Positions 37,981-47,866 of a stretch of 48,194 nucleotides of DNA are shown here, piece after piece. Numbering within the stretch: position 1 is the first letter of the stretch; each line of letters opens with the position of its first letter. A model generated the notes under the pieces. It saw only the letters and a list, made by a program, of their open reading frames with translations, was not told where the DNA came from and ran no database searches. The stretch comes from Kosakonia oryziphila. Lineage in GTDB: Bacteria; Pseudomonadota; Gammaproteobacteria; Enterobacterales; Enterobacteriaceae. The stretch lies in assembly GCF_900094795.1 (NCBI RefSeq), contig NZ_FMBC01000037.1, forward strand, positions 1 through 48,194, written 5' to 3'. A program made the translations under genes and the position numbers.

Positions 37981-38859
37981 ATGTTCACGGGAAGTATTGT
38001 CGCGCTTGTCACGCCGATGGATTCGCAAGGTAAAGTCTGCCGCTCAAGCCTGAAGAAACTGATTGATTATCATGTCGCCAACGGAACCTCGGCGATCGTA
38101 TCGGTAGGGACTACCGGTGAATCCGCCACACTAAGCCACGAAGAACATGCTGATGTGGTGATGATGACCGTGGAACTGGCCGAAGGGCGCATCCCTGTTA
38201 TTGCCGGGACGGGCGCAAACGCCACCGCAGAAGCCATCAGTCTGACGAAGCGCTTTAATAACATCGGCATTGTCGGCTGTCTGACCGTCACGCCGTACTA
38301 CAACCGTCCTACCCAGGAAGGTCTGTTCCAGCATTTTAAAGCCATCGCCGAACATACTGACCTGCCGCAAATTCTGTATAATGTGCCGTCGCGTACCGGC
38401 TGCGATATGCTGCCGGAAACCGTGGGTCGCCTGGCGGAAATTAAAAATATTGTCGGTATTAAAGAAGCGACCGGGAACTTAACACGTGTTCATCAGATCA
38501 AAGAGCTGGTTTCAGACGACTTTATTCTGGTGAGCGGCGACGATGCCAGCGCGCTGGACTTTATGCAGCTCGGCGGCGACGGCGTTATTTCCGTGACCGC
38601 TAACGTCGCGGCGCGAGACATGGCCGAGATGTGTAAACTGGCGATCCAGGGGCATTTCTCCGAAGCGCGCGTGATCAACCAGCGTCTGATGCCGTTACAC
38701 AACAAACTATTTGTCGAACCCAATCCGATCCCGGTCAAATGGGCATGTAAGGAGTTGGGGCTTGTAGCAACCGATACGCTACGTTTGCCGATGACGCCGC
38801 TCACCGATAATGGTCGTGAGGTTGTCCGTGCAGCACTTAAGCATGCCGGTCTGCTGTAA
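37981..38859 (+). CDS. dapA: 4-hydroxy-tetrahydrodipicolinate synthase
   Basis: DapA (292 residues) condenses pyruvate with aspartate semialdehyde, the first lysine/diaminopimelate-specific step, and is usually inhibited by lysine. The TIM-barrel protein shows [14 protein letters not shown], the catalytic Tyr in [12 protein letters not shown] and the Schiff-base lysine (~161) in [16 protein letters not shown] precedes the ATG. It is followed after 16 bases by bamC on the same strand, the E. coli dapA-bamC arrangement. Confidence 0.97.
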   Translation: MFTGSIVALVTPMDSQGKVCRSSLKKLIDYHVANGTSAIVSVGTTGESATLSHEEHADVVMMTVELAEGRIPVIAGTGANATAEAISLTKRFNNIGIVGCLTVTPYYNRPTQEGLFQHFKAIAEHTDLPQILYNVPSRTGCDMLPETVGRLAEIKNIVGIKEATGNLTRVHQIKELVSDDFILVSGDDASALDFMQLGGDGVISVTANVAARDMAEMCKLAIQGHFSEARVINQRLMPLHNKLFVEPNPIPVKWACKELGLVATDTLRLPMTPLTDNGREVVRAALKHAGLL

Positions 38860-38875
38860 AGTTTAGGGAGATTTG

Positions 38876-39910
38876 ATGGCTTACTCAGTACAGAAGTCGC
38901 GCCTGGCGAAGGTAGCGGGTGTTTCACTTGTGATGTTGCTCGCCGCCTGTAGTTCCGATTCACGTTACAAGCGTCAGGTTAGCGGTGACGAATCCTATCT
39001 GGATGCTACACCGCTTGCTGAACTTCATGCGCCGGCAGGAATGATCCTTCCGCTGCAAAACGGTGATTACAACATCCCTGTCACGAACGGCAGCGGCGCA
39101 GTCGGTAAAGCGCTGGATATCCGCCCGCCAGCACAACCGCTGGCGTTGGTGAGCGGCGCGCGTACCCAGTTTACCGGTGATACCGCAACGCTGATGGTAG
39201 AAAACGGCCGCAACAGCACACTGTGGCCGCAGGTCGTCAGCATCATTCAGGCGAAAAATTACAGCATCGACAAACGTGACGATGCGTCGCAGAGCCTGAC
39301 CACCGGCTGGGTTGACTGGAACCGTCTGGATGAAGATCAGCAGTATCGTGGCCGTTATCAAATCTCGGTGAAACCACAAGGCTATCAGCAAGCGGTGGTG
39401 GTTAAGCTGCTGAACCTGGAGCAGTCGGGTAAACCGGTGGCTGACGCGGCATCGTTGCAGCGTTACAGCACTGAAATGCTGAACGTCATCTCCGGCGGCC
39501 TGGATAAATCGGTAACTGACGCGCAGAACGCCGCTGAAAAACGCAGCGTAACCTCGCTGGACGTTCAGAGCAGCGCGGATGATACCGGTCTGCCAATGCT
39601 GGTGGTGCGTGGTCCGTTCAACATCGTATGGAAGCGTCTGCCGGGCGTGCTGGAAAAAGTGGGCATGAAAGTGACCGACAGCACCCGTTCTACCGGCAGC
39701 ATTGCTGTGACCTACAAACCACTGTCTGACAGCAGTTGGCAGGCTCTGGGCGCTCGCGATCCGGGCCTCTCAGCCGGTGACTATAAGTTGCAGGTCGGCG
39801 ATCTGGACAACCGCAGTAGCCTCCAGTTTATCGATCCGAAAGGTCATACTCTGACGCAGTCGCAAAACGATGTGTTGGTCGCGGCATTCCAGTCAGCGTT
39901 CAACCATTAA
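38876..39910 (+). CDS. bamC: BamC, outer-membrane protein assembly lipoprotein
   Basis: BamC (344 residues) is a lipoprotein of the beta-barrel assembly complex. A lipoprotein signal ([11 protein letters not shown]) puts the lipidated cysteine at residue 25. A conserved unstructured stretch ([20 protein letters not shown]) that binds BamD follows, then two helix-grip domains (~100-215 and ~225-343). Residues ~55-75 and ~165-200 differ noticeably from E. coli. The ATG at 38876 gives the E. coli length; a TTG one codon earlier is also possible. A strong terminator follows. Confidence 0.95.
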   Translation: MAYSVQKSRLAKVAGVSLVMLLAACSSDSRYKRQVSGDESYLDATPLAELHAPAGMILPLQNGDYNIPVTNGSGAVGKALDIRPPAQPLALVSGARTQFTGDTATLMVENGRNSTLWPQVVSIIQAKNYSIDKRDDASQSLTTGWVDWNRLDEDQQYRGRYQISVKPQGYQQAVVVKLLNLEQSGKPVADAASLQRYSTEMLNVISGGLDKSVTDAQNAAEKRSVTSLDVQSSADDTGLPMLVVRGPFNIVWKRLPGVLEKVGMKVTDSTRSTGSIAVTYKPLSDSSWQALGARDPGLSAGDYKLQVGDLDNRSSLQFIDPKGHTLTQSQNDVLVAAFQSAFNH

Positions 39911-39915
39911 TCCCT

Positions 39916-39942
39916 AAGGCCGGAAAACTCCGGCCTTTTTTA
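39916..39942 (+). terminator. Rho-independent terminator of dapA-bamC
   Basis: AAGGCCGGA, a four-base loop and TCCGGCCTT lead into a TTTTTT run directly after bamC. Confidence 0.9.
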
Positions 39943-39951
39943 ATTTTGGTG

Positions 39952-39978
39952 ACGCAAACGTGTGCGTCGGCGTAAAAT
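39952..39978 (+). promoter_or_regulatory. purC promoter with PurR operator
   Basis: ACGCAAACGTGTGCGT (39952-39967) is a near-consensus PurR box, the same as I remember for E. coli purC. TAAAAT at 39973-39978 is the likely -10, so the operator covers the -35 region. Confidence 0.88.
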
Positions 39979-40019
39979 AGCGAAATCGTCTCTATATCAT
40001 CACACCTGGAGTAAGAAAG

Positions 40020-40733
40020 ATGCAAAAGCAAGCTGAGTTGTATCGCGGCAAAGCGAAGACCGTATACAGTACCGAAAACCCGGATCTGTTGGTGCTCGAA
40101 TTCCGTAACGATACGTCAGCAGGGGATGGCGCGCGCATTGAGCAGTTCGATCGTAAAGGCATGGTGAACAACAAGTTCAACCATTTCATTATGAGTAAAT
40201 TGCAGGAAGCGGGCATCCCGACCCAGATGGAAGCATTGCTCTCCGATACCGAATGTCTGGTGAAAAAGCTGGATATGGTGCCAGTTGAGTGTGTGATCCG
40301 TAACCGTGCGGCTGGATCGCTGGTTAAGCGTCTGGGCGTTGAAGAAGGCATCGAGCTGAACCCGCCGCTGTTCGATATGTTTCTGAAAAACGACGCAATG
40401 CACGATCCGATGGTCAACGAATCCTACTGTGAAACCTTCGGTTGGGTGAACAAAGAAAACCTCGCGCGTATGAAAGAGCTGACCTACAAAGCTAATGACG
40501 TGCTGAAAAAACTGTTCGATGATGCTGGCCTGATCCTTGTCGACTTCAAACTGGAGTTCGGTCTGTTCAAAGGTGAAGTGGTGCTCGGCGATGAGTTTTC
40601 ACCGGACGGTAGCCGTCTGTGGGACAAAGAGACGCTGGACAAAATGGACAAAGACCGTTTCCGTCAGAGCCTCGGCGGCCTGATCGAGGCTTATGAAGCC
40701 GTTGCCCATCGTCTGGGCGTGAAATTAGACTAA
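40020..40733 (+). CDS. purC: SAICAR synthetase
   Basis: PurC (237 residues) joins aspartate to CAIR with ATP in purine synthesis. The protein starts [20 protein letters not shown] and has the family motifs [34 protein letters not shown] and [20 protein letters not shown]. Ribosome site GGAGTAAG is eight bases upstream. It is a single-gene unit with its own PurR-controlled promoter and a terminator downstream. Confidence 0.97.
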   Translation: MQKQAELYRGKAKTVYSTENPDLLVLEFRNDTSAGDGARIEQFDRKGMVNNKFNHFIMSKLQEAGIPTQMEALLSDTECLVKKLDMVPVECVIRNRAAGSLVKRLGVEEGIELNPPLFDMFLKNDAMHDPMVNESYCETFGWVNKENLARMKELTYKANDVLKKLFDDAGLILVDFKLEFGLFKGEVVLGDEFSPDGSRLWDKETLDKMDKDRFRQSLGGLIEAYEAVAHRLGVKLD

Positions 40734-40753
40734 TCATCTACTCCGCATGACCG

Positions 40754-40782
40754 CCAGAGGATGTCTGCATCCTCTGGATTTT
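40754..40782 (+). terminator. Terminator of purC
   Basis: CCAGAGGATG, TCTG and CATCCTCTGG form a 10-bp stem followed by ATTTT. Confidence 0.85.
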
Positions 40783-40865
40783 CACATCTTTTTTCCCGTG
40801 CTAATCCTTCCCTGAGCGCCTACGATCATATATACAGTGTCCATCATTGGCATAGGGAGTAAGTT

Positions 40866-41732
40866 ATGCGCTGGCAAGGGCGTCGAGAAAGTAGCAACGT
40901 AGAGGACCGGCGCAATGAGTCGGGCGGGCCGTCAATGCGCGGACCGGGGTTTCGCCTGCCTGGCGGCAAAGGAGGGCTAATCCTGCTGTTTGTGGTGATG
41001 GTGGCCAGCTATTATGGCGTTGATCTGACGGGCTTGCTCACCGGGCAGCCGATCACTACCGCTCCGCAGCAACAACGGAGTATCAGCCCGCAGGAAGATG
41101 AATCCGCACACTTTACCAGCGTGATTTTCGCTTCGACGGAAGATACCTGGGGCAACATTTTCCAAAAGATGGGGCGTAACTATCCGCAACCTAAACTGGT
41201 TATGTATCGTAACCATACCAATACTGGCTGTGGCACAGGGCAATCGATCATGGGGCCGTTCTACTGCCCGGCAGACAGCAAGGTCTATATTGATCTCTCT
41301 TTTTATGACGAGATGAAAAATAAACTCGGCGCGGGCGGCGATTTTGCCCAGGGCTACGTTATTGCGCATGAAGTGGGGCACCACGTACAGAAGGTGCTGG
41401 GAACAGAAGCCAAAGTTCGCCGCCTGCAACAGAATGCGACGCAGAAAGAGGCTAATGAACTCTCAGTGCGCATGGAGCTTCAGGCTGATTGCTATGCGGG
41501 TGTCTGGGGGCACAGTATGCAGCAGCAAGGCGTGCTGGAAGCGGGCGATCTGGAAGAGGCGTTGAATGCCGCGCAGGCGATAGGCGACGATCGGTTGCAG
41601 CAGCGCAGCCAGGGCGCTGTATTCCCGGAGACCTTTACTCATGGCACTTCCGCACAGCGTTACACCTGGTTTAAACGCGGTATGGACAGCGGCAATCCGG
41701 CGCAGTGTGACACCTTCAGCGGGCGTCTGTGA
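40866..41732 (+). CDS. ypfJ: YpfJ, predicted membrane-anchored zinc metalloprotease
   Basis: The 288-residue protein belongs to the neutral zinc metallopeptidase family (YpfJ/KPN_02809-like). A glycine-rich basic N-terminus is followed by one membrane helix (~36-52, [17 protein letters not shown]). The catalytic site is HEVGHH (168-173), with the Glu of [13 protein letters not shown] further on as candidate third ligand. Two cysteines ([15 protein letters not shown]) could form a disulphide in a periplasmic domain. GGAGTAAGTT precedes the start. No substrate is known. It is nine bases before tmcA, likely one transcript. Confidence 0.92.
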   Translation: MRWQGRRESSNVEDRRNESGGPSMRGPGFRLPGGKGGLILLFVVMVASYYGVDLTGLLTGQPITTAPQQQRSISPQEDESAHFTSVIFASTEDTWGNIFQKMGRNYPQPKLVMYRNHTNTGCGTGQSIMGPFYCPADSKVYIDLSFYDEMKNKLGAGGDFAQGYVIAHEVGHHVQKVLGTEAKVRRLQQNATQKEANELSVRMELQADCYAGVWGHSMQQQGVLEAGDLEEALNAAQAIGDDRLQQRSQGAVFPETFTHGTSAQRYTWFKRGMDSGNPAQCDTFSGRL

Positions 41733-41741
41733 CCTTCTGCT

Positions 41742-43757
41742 ATGTCACCGTTTTCTGAACTGAGCGCACAGATGGAGCGGCAGGGCATCCGCCGCTTGCT
41801 GGTGGTCAGCGGCTCGCCCGGTTGGTGTGAAGCACAGGCCAGTACGTTGCGGGAGAAGTTTCCCGGAGACTGGCTGTGGGTGGGCGAAGCCACATCCTGG
41901 CCGCAGCGCTGCGCGCCGCGCGCGCTAACGACACTGCTGGGACGCGAGTTTCACCATGCAGTGTTTGACGCCCGCATGGGTTTTGATGTCGCCGCTTTTG
42001 CCGCGCTTGCCGGGACATTAACCGCCGGTAGCTGGCTGGTGTTGCTTACGCCGCCCTTCAGCGTATGGCCGCAACAGCCAGATGCAGACAGTGCGCGCTG
42101 GAGCGATACCCTTGATCCCATTCCGGTGCCGGTTTTTGTCGGGCATTTCTGCCGAACCGTACAGGCTGACAGCCAGGTGCTGATCTGGCGTGAAGGGCAA
42201 CCATTCTCTTTCCCCCCTGAAGTGTCGCGTGCCGGCTGGCATCCCGCAAGCGGGGCGCCAGCGCAGGAACAGGCGCGGATCCTCTCACGATTACAGGCGA
42301 TGCCGCCCGGCGTAATGGTTGTCACTGCGCCGCGCGGAAGAGGGAAATCGGCGCTGGCAGGTATGCACATTGCGCGGCTGTCGACTCCCGCTACGGTAAC
42401 TGCACCTGCGCGTGCCGCCACAGATGTGCTGGCGGCTTACGCCGGAGAACATTTTGCTTTTATGGCACCGGATGCGCTGGCGCAGCGGATTGCGCACAGT
42501 GGCAGGCAACCAGGCTGGCTGGTAGTGGATGAAGCGGCGGCAATACCCGGCCCTCTGCTACATATACTTGTCTCGGCCTTTCAGTATGTTCTGCTCACCA
42601 CTACGGTTCAGGGATATGAAGGCACCGGTCAGGGGTTTCTGCTGAAATTCTGCGCCGGGTTTCCCCATCTGCAATTTGACGCCCTGAACACGCCGCTGCG
42701 CTGGGCATCCGGTTGTCCGCTGGAGCAGGTGATTGAAAACCTGCTGTTGTTTGATGATGTACAGATTGGCGAGGTACCCGCAGGTGAGGTGACAATCCTG
42801 CCGCTGGCGCAAGATGCGTGGCAGAAAACGCCCTCGCGGCCTGCGGCGTTATACCGTCTGCTGGCGAGCGCCCACTACCGCACTTCGCCGCTCGATCTGC
42901 GACGCATGATGGACGCGCTAGGGCAGCATTTCTGGCTGGCACAAAAGACGCAGAGCGTGGTTGCTGCACTCTGGCTGGTGGAAGAGGGCGGATTAAACCC
43001 GGCGTTGAGCCAGTCGGTGTGGGCCGGTTTTCGTCGCCCGCGTGGCAACCTGGTGGCGCAATCGCTGGCAGCGCATGGCGGAAACCCGCTTGCCGCCACG
43101 CTGCGTGGGCTGCGCGTCAGCCGTATCGCCGTGCATCCCGGCTGCCAGCGTGAAGGCATTGGCCGGGCGCTGATAGTCCGTGCGCAGGCGCAGGCCGATG
43201 GCTGCGATTATCTGTCGGTCAGTTTTGGCTTCACGCCCGCGCTGTGGTGTTTCTGGGATAATTGCGGGTTTGTGCTGGTACGTCTGGGCTGCCACCGGGA
43301 AGCCAGTAGTGGCTGTTATACGGCGATGGCAATATTGCCCCTGACGACGTCAGGCCAAGCGCTGGCGGAACGTGAACAGCAACGCCTGGCGCGCGATCTT
43401 CCCTGGCTTGCACCCTGGCGTGAGGAAAAGTTGTCCTTGCCCGTCGTGCAGGCGTCTACCCTTAATGAAGAGGACTGGCAGGAGCTGGCCGGGTTCGCTT
43501 TTGCCCATCGTCCGCTCTCTGCGGCCGTCGGCGCCTTATCCCGGCTACTGAAACACAGCACGTTACCCCTGGCGGCGTTGCGCGGGCAGATTTCAGATGG
43601 TGAGAGCGAACAGACCGTGTGCCTGCGCCTTTCGCTTCACGGGCGCAAAGCGTTGCTGGCGCAGCAGCGGAGTGAGGTTGCGCAGGCGCTGCAACAGCTT
43701 GATGCACGGCGCACGCTTACCCTGAAAGAATGGGTGCAGAAAATGCAGTTTTTTTAA
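41742..43757 (+). CDS. tmcA: tRNA(Met) cytidine acetyltransferase
   Basis: TmcA (671 residues, as in E. coli) acetylates the wobble cytidine (ac4C34) of elongator tRNA-Met using acetyl-CoA and ATP. An N-terminal DUF1726-type domain (~1-150) is followed by an RNA-helicase-like module with Walker A APRGRGKSALAG (196-207) and Walker B WLVVDEAAAIPG (~255-266). A GNAT acetyltransferase domain (~390-500) has VSRIAVHPGCQREGIGRALI, and a tRNA-binding C-terminal part follows. It lies between ypfJ and ypfH in the E. coli order. Confidence 0.96.
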   Translation: MSPFSELSAQMERQGIRRLLVVSGSPGWCEAQASTLREKFPGDWLWVGEATSWPQRCAPRALTTLLGREFHHAVFDARMGFDVAAFAALAGTLTAGSWLVLLTPPFSVWPQQPDADSARWSDTLDPIPVPVFVGHFCRTVQADSQVLIWREGQPFSFPPEVSRAGWHPASGAPAQEQARILSRLQAMPPGVMVVTAPRGRGKSALAGMHIARLSTPATVTAPARAATDVLAAYAGEHFAFMAPDALAQRIAHSGRQPGWLVVDEAAAIPGPLLHILVSAFQYVLLTTTVQGYEGTGQGFLLKFCAGFPHLQFDALNTPLRWASGCPLEQVIENLLLFDDVQIGEVPAGEVTILPLAQDAWQKTPSRPAALYRLLASAHYRTSPLDLRRMMDALGQHFWLAQKTQSVVAALWLVEEGGLNPALSQSVWAGFRRPRGNLVAQSLAAHGGNPLAATLRGLRVSRIAVHPGCQREGIGRALIVRAQAQADGCDYLSVSFGFTPALWCFWDNCGFVLVRLGCHREASSGCYTAMAILPLTTSGQALAEREQQRLARDLPWLAPWREEKLSLPVVQASTLNEEDWQELAGFAFAHRPLSAAVGALSRLLKHSTLPLAALRGQISDGESEQTVCLRLSLHGRKALLAQQRSEVAQALQQLDARRTLTLKEWVQKMQFF

Positions 43758-43833
43758 CTATCTCATTCAGTTAAATGGCATGGTCATTATTACTGCCGGG
43801 CGTAAACTGCACTCAACGATTAAGGAGACCATC

Positions 43834-44526
43834 ATGAAACATGACCATTTTGTTGTGCAAAGCCCACTCGCCCCGGCTAAACAGCTCCTGCTGTTGTTCC
43901 ATGGTGTTGGCGATAATCCGGTCTCCATGGGCGAAATTGGTAGCTGGTTTGTTCCGCACTTCCCCGATGCGCTAATTGTCAGCATTGGCGGCATTGAAGC
44001 CGCAGGCGCGGGACGCCAATGGTTCTCTGTTGATGGTGTGACGGAAGAGAATCGCCAGCAGCGTGTGGATGCGGTGATGCCGCAATTTATCGACATTGTG
44101 CGTTACTGGCAGCAGCAGAGCGGTGTGAGTCCGCTGGCTACAGCGCTTATCGGTTTCTCACAGGGGGCAATTATGGCGCTGGAGGGGATGAAGGCGCAGC
44201 CGGATCTGGCATCGCGCGTGATTGCTTTTAACGGTCGTTACGCCAGCCTGCCGGAAAATGCGGTCAGCGCCCAGGCGATCCATCTTATTCATGGTGGCGA
44301 AGATCGGGTGATTGACATGGCGTGGGCGGTAAACGCACAAGAAGCACTGTTGCAGCTTGGTGGTGATGTGACGCTGGATATCGTCGATGATTTAGGCCAT
44401 GCGATTGACGATCGCAGTATCGAACTGGCGTTAAACCATTTGCGTTACACCGTGCCAAAACACTACTTTGACGAAGCGCTGAGCGGCGGTAAGCCGAACG
44501 ATGACGATATTATTGAGCTACTTTAA
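43834..44526 (+). CDS. ypfH: YpfH, predicted esterase/hydrolase
   Basis: The 230-residue alpha/beta hydrolase of the carboxylesterase/phospholipase family has the oxyanion segment LLLLFHGVGDNPVSM, the nucleophile serine in LIGFSQGAIMALEG, Asp in IHLIHGGEDRVIDMAWA and His in DDLGHAIDDRS. Esterase activity is reported for E. coli YpfH; the natural substrate is unknown. The start at 43834 has AAGGAG and matches E. coli; the frame runs 18 codons further upstream. Identity to E. coli is only moderate. Confidence 0.93.
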   Translation: MKHDHFVVQSPLAPAKQLLLLFHGVGDNPVSMGEIGSWFVPHFPDALIVSIGGIEAAGAGRQWFSVDGVTEENRQQRVDAVMPQFIDIVRYWQQQSGVSPLATALIGFSQGAIMALEGMKAQPDLASRVIAFNGRYASLPENAVSAQAIHLIHGGEDRVIDMAWAVNAQEALLQLGGDVTLDIVDDLGHAIDDRSIELALNHLRYTVPKHYFDEALSGGKPNDDDIIELL

Positions 44527-44536
44527 AAAGCGGAAC

Positions 44537-44556
44537 TCACCCCCGGCAGGGGGTGA
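44537..44556. other. Hairpin between convergent ypfH and ypfN
   Basis: TCACCCCC, GGCA and GGGGGTGA form a perfect 8-bp stem in the 45-base gap. It may serve as a bidirectional transcript end, although T runs are lacking. Confidence 0.55.
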
Positions 44557-44571
44557 ATGCGTTGTCGGGGG

Positions 44572-44772
44572 TTACTTTTTCGGCTGGTCCTTGTTCGGCC
44601 AGTTATCATCGTCATCCCATTTGTCGTTGAAATCACGATGCGGCGGCAGATCAGGTTTATTGGCGAGGAATTTTTTGTGATCGACGCGGTTAAGATCTTT
44701 GATCACATTCAGCAGTACGCCGAGTAAAAACACCAGCACCAGAATCCACCAATATTTAGCAAGCCAGTCCAT
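44572..44772 (-). CDS. ypfN: YpfN, small membrane protein (UPF0370)
   Basis: A 66-residue protein with one N-terminal membrane helix ([20 protein letters not shown]) and a hydrophilic acidic tail ([17 protein letters not shown]), nearly the E. coli sequence. Function unknown. The ATG at 44772 gives the family length; a 30-codon upstream extension overlaps dapE out of frame and is not credible. It lies 17 bases after dapE, the E. coli order. Confidence 0.92.
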   Translation of the reverse strand: MDWLAKYWWILVLVFLLGVLLNVIKDLNRVDHKKFLANKPDLPPHRDFNDKWDDDDNWPNKDQPKK

Positions 44773-44789
44773 GCAATCCTCCAGACCCG

Positions 44790-45917
44790 TCAGGCAATGA
44801 GTTGTTCCATAATGCGTTGATACATGCGGGCAAGCAGTTGTAAATCCGCTGCATTCACACACTCGTTAATTTTATGAATGGTCGCGTTAACCGGCCCCAG
44901 TTCAACGACCTGCGCGCCCATACGCGCGATAAAACGCCCATCGGACGTGCCGCCTGTGGTTAACAGTTGCGGCCTGATCTCATTATAGTGCTCGATAGCG
45001 TTAACCACCGCATCGACCAGCTTGCCGCGCCCTGTCAGGAAGGGTTGCCCGGAAAGCCACCACTCCACGGTGTAGCGCAGTTGATGTTTTTCCAGCAACG
45101 CCTGTACCTGCGCTTTAATCATTTCGTCGGTCAGTTCGGTGCTGAAGCGGAAGTTAAACTGTACAAACAGATCGCCAGGAATGACGTTATTGCTGCCGGT
45201 GCCTGCTTTGATATTGGCAATCTGCATACTGGTCGGCGGGAAGTATTCGTTGCCGCGATCCCACTCAATTGCCACCAGTTCGTTGAGCATTGGCGCAGCG
45301 CGATGTACCGGGTTATCGGCCAGATGCGGGTAAGCCACATGGCCTTGCACACCGTGAATTGTCAGGTTGCAGGTCAGGGAGCCGCGACGACCGTTTTTTA
45401 CCACGTCGCCAACCACTTCCGAACTTGAGGGTTCGCCGACCAGACAATAATCAAGACGTTCGTTGCGCGCCATTAGCGCCTCGACCACTTTTACCGTACC
45501 GTTGGCGGCGCTGGCTTCTTCGTCAGAAGTGATCAGAAAGGCAAGGCGTCCTTTATGCTGTGGGTGCTGCGCGACAAAACGTTCTGCGGCTACCACCATC
45601 GCGGCCAGCGAACCTTTCATGTCTGCCGCGCCACGGCCAAATAGCATGCCGTCGCGAATAGTCGGTTCAAACGGCGGATTGATCCAGCGCCCGGCATCAC
45701 CGGCAGGCACCACATCGGTATGCCCGGCGAACGCCAGCGTCTCTCCCTGGCCTCGCCATGCCCAGAAGTTAAGCGTGTCGCCAAAATTCATCGGCTCAAT
45801 GGTAAAACCGATGGCACGCAGACGTTCAATCATTAACGCCTGGCAACCTTTATCATTTGGGCTCAGAGAAGGGCGACGAATAAGCTGCTGTGTCAGCTCA
45901 ATAACCGGGCACGACAT
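44790..45917 (-). CDS. dapE: Succinyl-diaminopimelate desuccinylase
   Basis: DapE (375 residues) hydrolyses N-succinyl-LL-DAP to LL-DAP and succinate in the lysine/peptidoglycan precursor pathway. The M20 dizinc site shows [13 protein letters not shown] (His66, Asp68), [11 protein letters not shown] and [11 protein letters not shown] (catalytic Glu ~134), with GGTSDGRF and a final His near the C-terminus. It lies immediately downstream of yffB (three-base gap) on the same strand, likely one transcript. Confidence 0.97.
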   Translation of the reverse strand: MSCPVIELTQQLIRRPSLSPNDKGCQALMIERLRAIGFTIEPMNFGDTLNFWAWRGQGETLAFAGHTDVVPAGDAGRWINPPFEPTIRDGMLFGRGAADMKGSLAAMVVAAERFVAQHPQHKGRLAFLITSDEEASAANGTVKVVEALMARNERLDYCLVGEPSSSEVVGDVVKNGRRGSLTCNLTIHGVQGHVAYPHLADNPVHRAAPMLNELVAIEWDRGNEYFPPTSMQIANIKAGTGSNNVIPGDLFVQFNFRFSTELTDEMIKAQVQALLEKHQLRYTVEWWLSGQPFLTGRGKLVDAVVNAIEHYNEIRPQLLTTGGTSDGRFIARMGAQVVELGPVNATIHKINECVNAADLQLLARMYQRIMEQLIA

Positions 45918-45920
45918 AAA

Positions 45921-46304
45921 CTACACCTCGTTGATAAACTTCTCATAACTGGATTCATTGAAACCCAGCAGCATAGGCTTACCGGGCGCGCAGAGCAATG
46001 GGCGTTTGATGATTGACGGCATTTCGAGCATCAGCGTGGCGGCGGTATCCGCGTTGGTAATAGTGGCGCGCAGGCTTTCATCCAGCTTACGCCAGGTGGT
46101 ACCGCGGGTATTCAGCAGGGGTTCCCAGCCAAGTTCATCAATAAATGTACGTAATAATTGGGCATCAAGACCATCAGCACGGTAATCATGAAAGCGATAC
46201 TCCACCTGATTCGCTTCCAGCCAGCGGCGCGCTTTTTTGATGGTGTCGCATACTTTAGGAGAAAGGCCGTACATGGTTAATTTTGGTTCTGAGTGATTTG
46301 TCAT
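45921..46304 (-). CDS. yffB: YffB, ArsC/Spx-like protein
   Basis: The 127-residue thioredoxin-fold protein of the ArsC/Spx family; the E. coli protein is 118. The body ([60 protein letters not shown]) is clearly YffB. The N-terminus is longer ([20 protein letters not shown]): where E. coli reads LYGIKNCDT, this protein has [11 protein letters not shown], a one-residue insertion beside the active-site cysteine. An internal ATG at the MYG position would give a length close to E. coli. It is the last gene with E. coli synteny; acrD, expected next, is not seen. Confidence 0.88.
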   Translation of the reverse strand: MTNHSEPKLTMYGLSPKVCDTIKKARRWLEANQVEYRFHDYRADGLDAQLLRTFIDELGWEPLLNTRGTTWRKLDESLRATITNADTAATLMLEMPSIIKRPLLCAPGKPMLLGFNESSYEKFINEV

Positions 46305-46359
46305 GGTGTTTACCTATTCGGATTGGTTTTGCCCTGTAGCATACAGACGTTCATGAATT

Positions 46360-46584
46360 GTGAATGATCTGGCCAATCGTTTTAAGGCAACGAAGTGGAT
46401 AACAATTGTTGCCTTCATCATACTGGCTTTGACTCTTTTACTTGCATCCAGGGACACAAGTCTGACACTTGTGATCACGTTACTGATTGTACTGTCTTTT
46501 ATCTGGTATATAACGCCAGCAAAACTTGGCTACAAATCCTGGCGTTATCGTAAAATTCTGACTAATTCTGGGACGGGGCGCTGA
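46360..46584 (+). CDS. Small two-helix membrane protein, unknown
   Basis: The 74-residue frame starts at a GTG and encodes two hydrophobic segments (ITIVAFIILALTLLLAS, about 14-30, and LTLVITLLIVLSFIWYI, about 35-51), with a basic C-terminal tail (KSWRYRKILTN). I do not recognise it. There is no strong ribosome site, which lowers confidence. It lies divergently from yffB in the AT-rich segment that replaces the E. coli order. It may be a remnant or a genuine small membrane protein of the adjacent module. Confidence 0.4.
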   Translation: MNDLANRFKATKWITIVAFIILALTLLLASRDTSLTLVITLLIVLSFIWYITPAKLGYKSWRYRKILTNSGTGR

Positions 46585-46663
46585 CGGACAACAGTTCAAA
46601 AATAATCTTAGCTTTTACGCCATAACCAACTATTTAGTTGATAGTACTTAAGGTATTCACTTA

Positions 46664-46693
46664 TTGACCATATACAGGCCGCAGATCTACACT
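46664..46693 (+). promoter_or_regulatory. Candidate promoter of the 46724-47490 gene pair
   Basis: TTGACC (46664-46669) and TACACT (46688-46693) with 18-base spacing precede the gene pair by about 31 bases. Apart from this nothing else is recognised in 46585-46723. Confidence 0.45.
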
Positions 46694-46723
46694 GCGGTGA
46701 CTTCCATGACAGAGGGATATTGA

Positions 46724-47182
46724 ATGGATACGGTCGAACAAGTACATGGGTACTTCTATAAGGGGTACTGGAATCTCAAACCCGATGAACTCTATATGCT
46801 GATTATGGTTGATGTAATGAGCCAACATTTAGGCATAACAGCATCGGTGGCGGCAATGCTTATTTCTGGTCAGCCGTGGGTATCGACGCGAACAAAACCT
46901 GCGGGGGCATTAGAAGGCACTTCAGTTGCATCTAAGTATTCGCGTATGATTTTCCGGGATAAGCATCTTCCCGTAGGTATACGAATTCCAACACCCATTG
47001 GCGGTTTCAAAAATTTCAGATTTACCCCAACTAATAAAGTTGGAACGATCATTGGTCGTTATATCCCTTGGGTAGGATTGGGTATGGCTGTTTGGACGGC
47101 AAGAGCAATAACGAAAGATACTGCCGACATTTTCAATACTATCGTTGACCCTAAAGATCGCATCCAGTGGACATATTTCTAA
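46724..47182 (+). CDS. Membrane-associated protein resembling type VI secretion-linked 'phage membrane protein' family; candidate effector
   Basis: The 152-residue protein has two hydrophobic stretches (about 37-49 and 109-125, VGTIIGRYIPWVGLGMAVWT) around a conserved-looking centre (GTSVASKYSRMIFRDKHLPV, GIRIPTPIGGFKNFRFTPTN). I recall similar proteins in Salmonella and E. coli, annotated as phage membrane proteins, lying next to DUF1493 genes and in type VI secretion regions; this is memory, not a search. The downstream gene starts on the last base of its stop (TAATG), which ties the two together as an effector/immunity-like pair. AT content is clearly above that of the surrounding core genes. 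The biochemical activity is unknown. Confidence 0.6.
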   Translation: MDTVEQVHGYFYKGYWNLKPDELYMLIMVDVMSQHLGITASVAAMLISGQPWVSTRTKPAGALEGTSVASKYSRMIFRDKHLPVGIRIPTPIGGFKNFRFTPTNKVGTIIGRYIPWVGLGMAVWTARAITKDTADIFNTIVDPKDRIQWTYF

Positions 47183-47490
47183 TGAGTATTGAACAAGAAA
47201 TTATCGATTACATATTTGATCAACATGCTGTGCGTAAGTACTACATTTTTGGTGAGAGACAGCCCATAACATTAGACACTGAGCTTACTAAAGGCGAGTT
47301 AAATATTATATGGGAAGATGCACAGGACACCCTTGATTACTATTTCAAGCATTGGAATGTGAAATTGAATGGATTTGAAATATCAGAGTACTTTGATCCT
47401 GCATTCACAGGTAAAATAGTTGAAACTAAGCCCTTGTATGTATGGATGTTAGTCAATAGTGCCGAAGCTGGGGAATGGCTGTATGATTGA
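47182..47490 (+). CDS. DUF1493-like protein, candidate immunity partner
   Basis: The 102-residue acidic protein begins MSIEQEIIDYIFDQHAVRKY and contains LDTELTKGELNIIWEDAQDT followed by LDYYFKHWNVKLNGFEISEY. The D-x-E-L and EDA-x-x-x-x-x-YF pattern near residues 35-58 is what I associate with DUF1493 (acyl-carrier-protein-like) proteins. It has no signal or membrane segment. The start at 47182 overlaps the previous stop by one base. IS3 DNA begins 56 bases after its stop. Its role as an immunity protein is inferred only from pairing and size. Confidence 0.62.
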   Translation: MSIEQEIIDYIFDQHAVRKYYIFGERQPITLDTELTKGELNIIWEDAQDTLDYYFKHWNVKLNGFEISEYFDPAFTGKIVETKPLYVWMLVNSAEAGEWLYD

Positions 47491-47545
47491 ACCATTCTTG
47501 ATATGACACAAACACAGTTGATGCGAATAAACGAGCCTGTAAATA

Positions 47546-47866
47546 TGATCTTACCCGCCAATAGTGGACACGCGACTAAGTGAGTAAACTCTCAGCCAGA
47601 GGTGACTCACATGACAAAACCAGTAACAGCCAGTAAAAAACCCCGTAAGCAGCACACTCCCGAATTTCGTCAGGAAGCTCTGAAGCTTGCTGAACGTATT
47701 GGCATCGCTGCCGCTGCCCGCGAACTCAGCCTGTATGAGTCTCAGCTCTATACCTGGCGCAGCAAACAACAACACCAGGCAACCTCCTCTGAGCGAGAAA
47801 GTGAACAGGCAGCAGAGATCGCTCGCCTCAAACGCCAGCTGGCTGAACGGGACGAGGAACTGGCCA
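47546..47866 (+). mobile_element. IS3 left-end fragment
   Basis: The segment opens with TGATCTTACCCGCCAATAGT, the left terminal repeat of IS3-type elements, followed after ~65 bases by orfA. It is broken at about 47866 by the start of another insertion sequence whose end reads TGTAAATAGACCC. No right end is present in the window. Confidence 0.8.
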
